Source: an uncultured Gemmatimonadota bacterium (lineage in GTDB: Bacteria; Gemmatimonadota; Gemmatimonadetes; Gemmatimonadales; GWC2-71-9). Taken from it: DNA of 7,841 nucleotides. Made by a program: the position numbers and the translations under genes. A model generated the notes under the pieces. It was not told where the DNA came from. It made no database searches and saw only the letters and a list, made by a program, of their open reading frames with translations. Of this stretch, positions 5,216 through 7,841 are shown piece by piece. Within the stretch, counting starts at the first letter, position 1, and each line of letters opens with the position of its first letter. The stretch covers positions 1 to 7,841 of the forward strand of contig CALGOK010000125.1 of the NCBI GenBank assembly GCA_937961295.1. Direction: 5' to 3'.

Positions 5216-5794
5216 CTACTCCTCTGGTGTGTTGCCCCCCGCCACACCGCCGCTCACGATGAACTTCATGTGCTCGGTCCCCTCGACGTTGACGTGCTCG
5301 ATCTGCGTCGCGGGGACCAGCAGCAGCTGGCCGGCGAAGTTGTAGCTCTGCGGCAGGTACACGCCCACGTGCTCGGGAAGGCCGAGGCGGCTGACGTCCT
5401 CCGCGGTGACGAAGCCCAGCACCCAGAGATCCTTGTCGGGGTCGATGCGCACCCGCACCGCCGTGTTGAAGCGGCGCTTCTCGCCCGCGAACGCGTTCAT
5501 CAGGTCCTTGGCGGCGGTGTAGAGGAGCCGCACCAGCGGCAGCCGGGCGAGGACGGCGTCGAAGGTGTCGATCGCCGCGCGGGTGACCACGTTGGTGGCG
5601 AGCAGGCCGATCAGGGTGATGCCGACGATCACCACGAGCAACCCCACCCCGGGGATGTCGACTCCCAGCCAGCCGTCGATCCAGGCGACGGCCTCCCACG
5701 CGACCCAGACGGTGAGGATCACCGGGAAGGTGATGACGGCGCCCCGGAGGAAGTACGTCGCGGCGCGGCGGAACGGCGAGGTGGTCTCGTCCAT
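5216..5794 (-). CDS. DUF502-family membrane protein
   Basis: The protein has 192 residues from the ATG at 5794-5792. Two membrane helices are evident: about residues 13-37 (YFLRGAVITFPVILTVWVAW) and 49-69 (GVGLLVVIVGITLIGLLATN). They are followed by IPLVR-like RLPLVRLLYTAAKDLMNAF (84-102), a soluble region with VLGFVTAED (125-133), VGVYLPQSYNFAGQLLLVP (143-161), and a C-terminal MKFIVSGGV (176-184). This order, with the xPLVRxxYxxxKdlxnaF and GFVT motifs, is that of the DUF502 family, whose function is not settled. It is the last gene of a three-gene operon: the upstream gene's TGA is separated from this ATG by only 2 nt, so translation is probably coupled. A longer open frame continues upstream into the aminotransferase gene but is rejected. 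A large hairpin and a palindrome follow its stop. Confidence 0.88.
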   Translation of the reverse strand: MDETTSPFRRAATYFLRGAVITFPVILTVWVAWEAVAWIDGWLGVDIPGVGLLVVIVGITLIGLLATNVVTRAAIDTFDAVLARLPLVRLLYTAAKDLMNAFAGEKRRFNTAVRVRIDPDKDLWVLGFVTAEDVSRLGLPEHVGVYLPQSYNFAGQLLLVPATQIEHVNVEGTEHMKFIVSGGVAGGNTPEE

Positions 5795-5796
5795 CG

Positions 5797-6867
5797 TCAG
5801 AGCCTGGCGTCGAGGGTGGCGAGAAGGCGGTCGAGCTGGTCGGGGGTGACTTCGCCCATGTGGCCGATGCGGATCAGCCGATCGAAGTCGTCCTCCAGCC
5901 CCGGCGCGATGGCGAAGCCGTCGCGGGCGAGGTCGGACACCAGCGTGGCGGCGCTGGTTCCCTCGGGCAGCACCAGCGCGCTCACCGTGTCGGCGCGCTG
6001 CCCCGCGGGGGCGAGCAGGGTGAACTCCGCCTCGCGCATCGCCCACTGCTCCACCCGCTCGCGCATGGCACGATGCCGCGCGAACCGGGCGTTGAGGTCA
6101 TCGCCAAGGATCCGCTCGAGCTGGCGATCGAGCGCGTAGCACACCGGCAGCGCCGGGGTCTGCGGGAAGCGGGCCGCGGCGGCGGCGGCGTGCAGCTCGA
6201 CGATGTCGAGGTAGAGGCCGCGGTCGCGCAGGGCAGCGGCGCGCGCGAGGAACCGCTCGCTCGCCACGGCGAAGGCGAGTCCTGGCGGCACGGCGAGACC
6301 CTTCTGCGACGCGCCGATGACCAGGTCGGCGTCCCACCCTGCGGGATCGACCGGCATCGCGCCGAGCGATCCCACCGCATCGACGATCGTGAGTGCATTG
6401 GTGCTGCGCCGGATGGTGGCGATCAGGTCGCGCACCGGCGCCACCGATCCGGTGCTGGTCTCGACGTGGACCATCGACACCGCATCGACCGGAGGGCCAT
6501 CGAGGAACTCGGCGAGCTGCGCGGGCTGGATCGCCTCGCCGCGCGCCACGTGCACGCGGATCACGTCCTTGTCACAGCGCTCGGCAATCGTGGCGAACCG
6601 CTCACCGAAGGTGCCGCTCACGATCGCCAGCAGCCGATCGCGCACACCGCTGCGGATGGCGGCCTCCATCATGGCGGTCGCGCTGGCGGTGGCGAGCAGC
6701 ACGGGCCGGTCGGCGTGGAACACCCGCCGGAGGCCGTGCTGGAGCCGCTCGGCGAGGGCGTGGCCCGCCACGGTGCGGTGGCCGACCATCGGCTGCGCCA
6801 TTGCCTCGAGCACGCTGGGTGCGACCTCGACGGGACCCGGCAGCCAGAAGCGGCCGGAGACGCTCAC
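5797..6867 (-). CDS. Class V PLP-dependent aminotransferase
   Basis: The protein has 356 residues, with a GTG start at 6867-6865. It belongs to aminotransferase class V in the alanine/serine-glyoxylate aminotransferase group: LPGPVEVAPSVLEAM (9-23) with PMVGHR (26-31), the glycine/threonine segment LLATASATAMMEAA (57-70), FGERF (87-91), VHVETSTGSVAPV (133-145), the PLP-contacting aspartate in VDAVGSLGA (D163), the Schiff-base lysine in GASQKGL (K189), and a C-terminal IRIGHMGEV (332-340) whose arginine is the expected carboxylate-binding residue. It would move an amino group between a small amino acid and a 2-oxo acid such as glyoxylate or pyruvate; the substrate cannot be fixed from sequence. 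Its start overlaps the upstream gene's stop (GTGA, 6864-6867) and its stop lies 2 nt before the next start. Alternative subfamilies include phosphoserine or ureidoglycine aminotransferase. Confidence 0.92.
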   Translation of the reverse strand: MSVSGRFWLPGPVEVAPSVLEAMAQPMVGHRTVAGHALAERLQHGLRRVFHADRPVLLATASATAMMEAAIRSGVRDRLLAIVSGTFGERFATIAERCDKDVIRVHVARGEAIQPAQLAEFLDGPPVDAVSMVHVETSTGSVAPVRDLIATIRRSTNALTIVDAVGSLGAMPVDPAGWDADLVIGASQKGLAVPPGLAFAVASERFLARAAALRDRGLYLDIVELHAAAAAARFPQTPALPVCYALDRQLERILGDDLNARFARHRAMRERVEQWAMREAEFTLLAPAGQRADTVSALVLPEGTSAATLVSDLARDGFAIAPGLEDDFDRLIRIGHMGEVTPDQLDRLLATLDARL

Positions 6868-7841
6868 GGGACCGGCTCGAGCCGCGGATTGTCGCGGTAC
6901 GCCCGGCCGGCCTTGGCGCAGGGCTTTCTTTCGTGCCGCACGATGTCGGCGGTGAAGTCGAACCGGCCGCCGAACAGCGAGGACCCCACCCCGTAGACGT
7001 CGACCGGGACGCCGAGCGCCTCGAACTCGCGGATCTTCTCGACGGTGAACCCGCCCGAGACGACGATGCGGACGTGGCCGTGGCCGGCGCGGTCGAGCGC
7101 GTCACGGACATTCCAGACCAGCTGCGGGTTGACCCCGGTGGGCCGGAACGGCCCCATCATCGGCACCACCGAGGCGTCGACCATCTGCTCGGAGGTGTCG
7201 AGCCGCACGCCGTAGAGCCGCTTGCCCAGCGCATCGGCCACCGCCACGGCGGTGCGCGGGCAGTCGTTCTCGAAGTCGACGAGGGTCACCAGGCGCATCT
7301 CGTCGGGAGTGTGCTCGAGGAACTTGCGCGACGCGAGGACGGTGTCACCGCCGTAGGCCGCGATCAGCGCGTGCGGCACGGTGCCGAACCCCTCGCTCCC
7401 CCACCACGACGCCTGGGCGTCGGTGGAGACGCCGATCGCGCCGGCCACGTGGGCGGCGTAGCCGTCGCCGGTCTGCACCATCCAGTGGTCGTGGCGGGCC
7501 GGGAAGAACATCACGTCCTTGGGCTTGGCCGCCTCCACCACCCGGCGGGTGTTGGTGCCGACGCGGGTGCGCCGGGCGAGCACGCCGAGGTAGAGCGTCT
7601 CGAGGTGGGCGAACTGGTCGTAGGGACCCTCGATCTCCAGCACCACTTCCCATGGCACGATGGCGTCGCCGTCGTGCAGCGCGCGCACGGCCAGCTGCGA
7701 CCAGTCGTCGCTGCAGAGCTTGAGGATGGCGATCGCCTCGTCGATGCCGCCCAGCAGCGCGTCGTGCTTGGTGAACACCTGCATGGTCACGCGCGGGGAC
7801 GCGCCGTCGCGCCGAAGCACCTCGCGAGAGCGCACGAAGTA
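6864..7841 (-). CDS. Nicotinate phosphoribosyltransferase-like protein (5' end beyond right edge)
   Basis: 325 residues are visible. The frame stays open at the right edge and the first codons read YFVRSREVL, so the GTG at 7835 is internal and the true start lies outside. The enzyme class joins nicotinate and PRPP to nicotinate mononucleotide in NAD salvage. Visible segments, counted from the edge, are the start YFVRSREVLRRDG (1-13), WEVVLEIEGPY (64-74), LETLYLGVLARRT (80-92), FFPARHDHW (112-120), GTVPHALIAAYGGD (153-166, His in the region of the active-site His of NAPRTases), VDFEND (188-193), YGVRLDTSE (210-218), VVSGGFTVEKI (260-270), VYGVGSSLFGG (282-292) and a C-terminal HERKPCAKAGR (303-313). 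The VSGG and GVG phosphate-binding motifs fit the quinolinate/nicotinate phosphoribosyltransferase fold. Its TGA overlaps the next gene's GTG. Nicotinate specificity over quinolinate is inferred. Confidence 0.88.
   Translation of the reverse strand, partial: YFVRSREVLRRDGASPRVTMQVFTKHDALLGGIDEAIAILKLCSDDWSQLAVRALHDGDAIVPWEVVLEIEGPYDQFAHLETLYLGVLARRTRVGTNTRRVVEAAKPKDVMFFPARHDHWMVQTGDGYAAHVAGAIGVSTDAQASWWGSEGFGTVPHALIAAYGGDTVLASRKFLEHTPDEMRLVTLVDFENDCPRTAVAVADALGKRLYGVRLDTSEQMVDASVVPMMGPFRPTGVNPQLVWNVRDALDRAGHGHVRIVVSGGFTVEKIREFEALGVPVDVYGVGSSLFGGRFDFTADIVRHERKPCAKAGRAYRDNPRLEPVP

Noticed and set aside
5216..6046. Longer start for the DUF502-type protein
   Set aside because: The extra 84 residues are Arg/Pro/Gly-rich and overlap the aminotransferase coding sequence; the ATG at 5794 begins right at the family's conserved N-terminus.
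5860..6996. 378-residue plus-strand open frame
   Set aside because: It is antisense to the class V aminotransferase and crosses into the NAPRTase-like gene; its His/Arg/Gly-rich composition is typical of a shadow.
7833..7835. GTG as the real start of the NAPRTase-like gene
   Set aside because: The frame remains open upstream to the window edge (codons for Tyr-Phe), and the fragment lacks the N-terminal part expected for the family.

Overview
The window is GC-rich, densely coding bacterial DNA. It most resembles the phylum Gemmatimonadota. That guess rests on the lipoprotein style (the D-S-T-G-P run right after the lipid cysteine at 1160-1954), the GC-rich codon choice, and intergenic heptamer and palindromic repeats of a kind I associate with such genomes. 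No ribosomal marker is present, so the phylum is an inference.

Layout, left to right. (1) Positions 1-1044, minus strand: the N-terminal ~348 residues of leucyl-tRNA synthetase, running off the left edge. (2) 1045-1159: a spacer filled by a perfect 30-bp nested inverted repeat that ends 11 bp from the leuS start. (3) 1160-1954, minus: a secreted lipoprotein of unknown function. (4) 1955-2350: a 396-bp divergent spacer with heptamer repeats and the upstream block of the next gene. (5) 2351-3721 and 3791-5122, plus: two tandem paralogous lipoproteins of an unrecognised family. Each has a TTG start, a nearly identical upstream block, four conserved cysteines and a nearly identical C-terminus. 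(6) 5123-5215: a convergent spacer with a 72-nt heptamer hairpin followed directly by an 18-nt perfect palindrome. (7) 5216-7841, minus: a tightly packed operon, transcribed right to left, of a nicotinate phosphoribosyltransferase-like enzyme (5' end beyond the right edge), a class V PLP aminotransferase, and a DUF502-type membrane protein. Junctions are a 4-nt stop/start overlap and a 2-nt gap.

The minus-strand operon looks like housekeeping metabolism (NAD precursor salvage plus a transaminase) coupled to a small membrane protein, and leuS is translation machinery. The accessory part is the central lipoprotein region. The tandem pair lies between two copies of the same heptamer repeat, and the upstream block was duplicated along with the gene. 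That pair and the repeat families around it are the most likely undescribed content. I saw no tRNA, rRNA, CRISPR array, transposase, toxin-antitoxin or recognisable defence genes.
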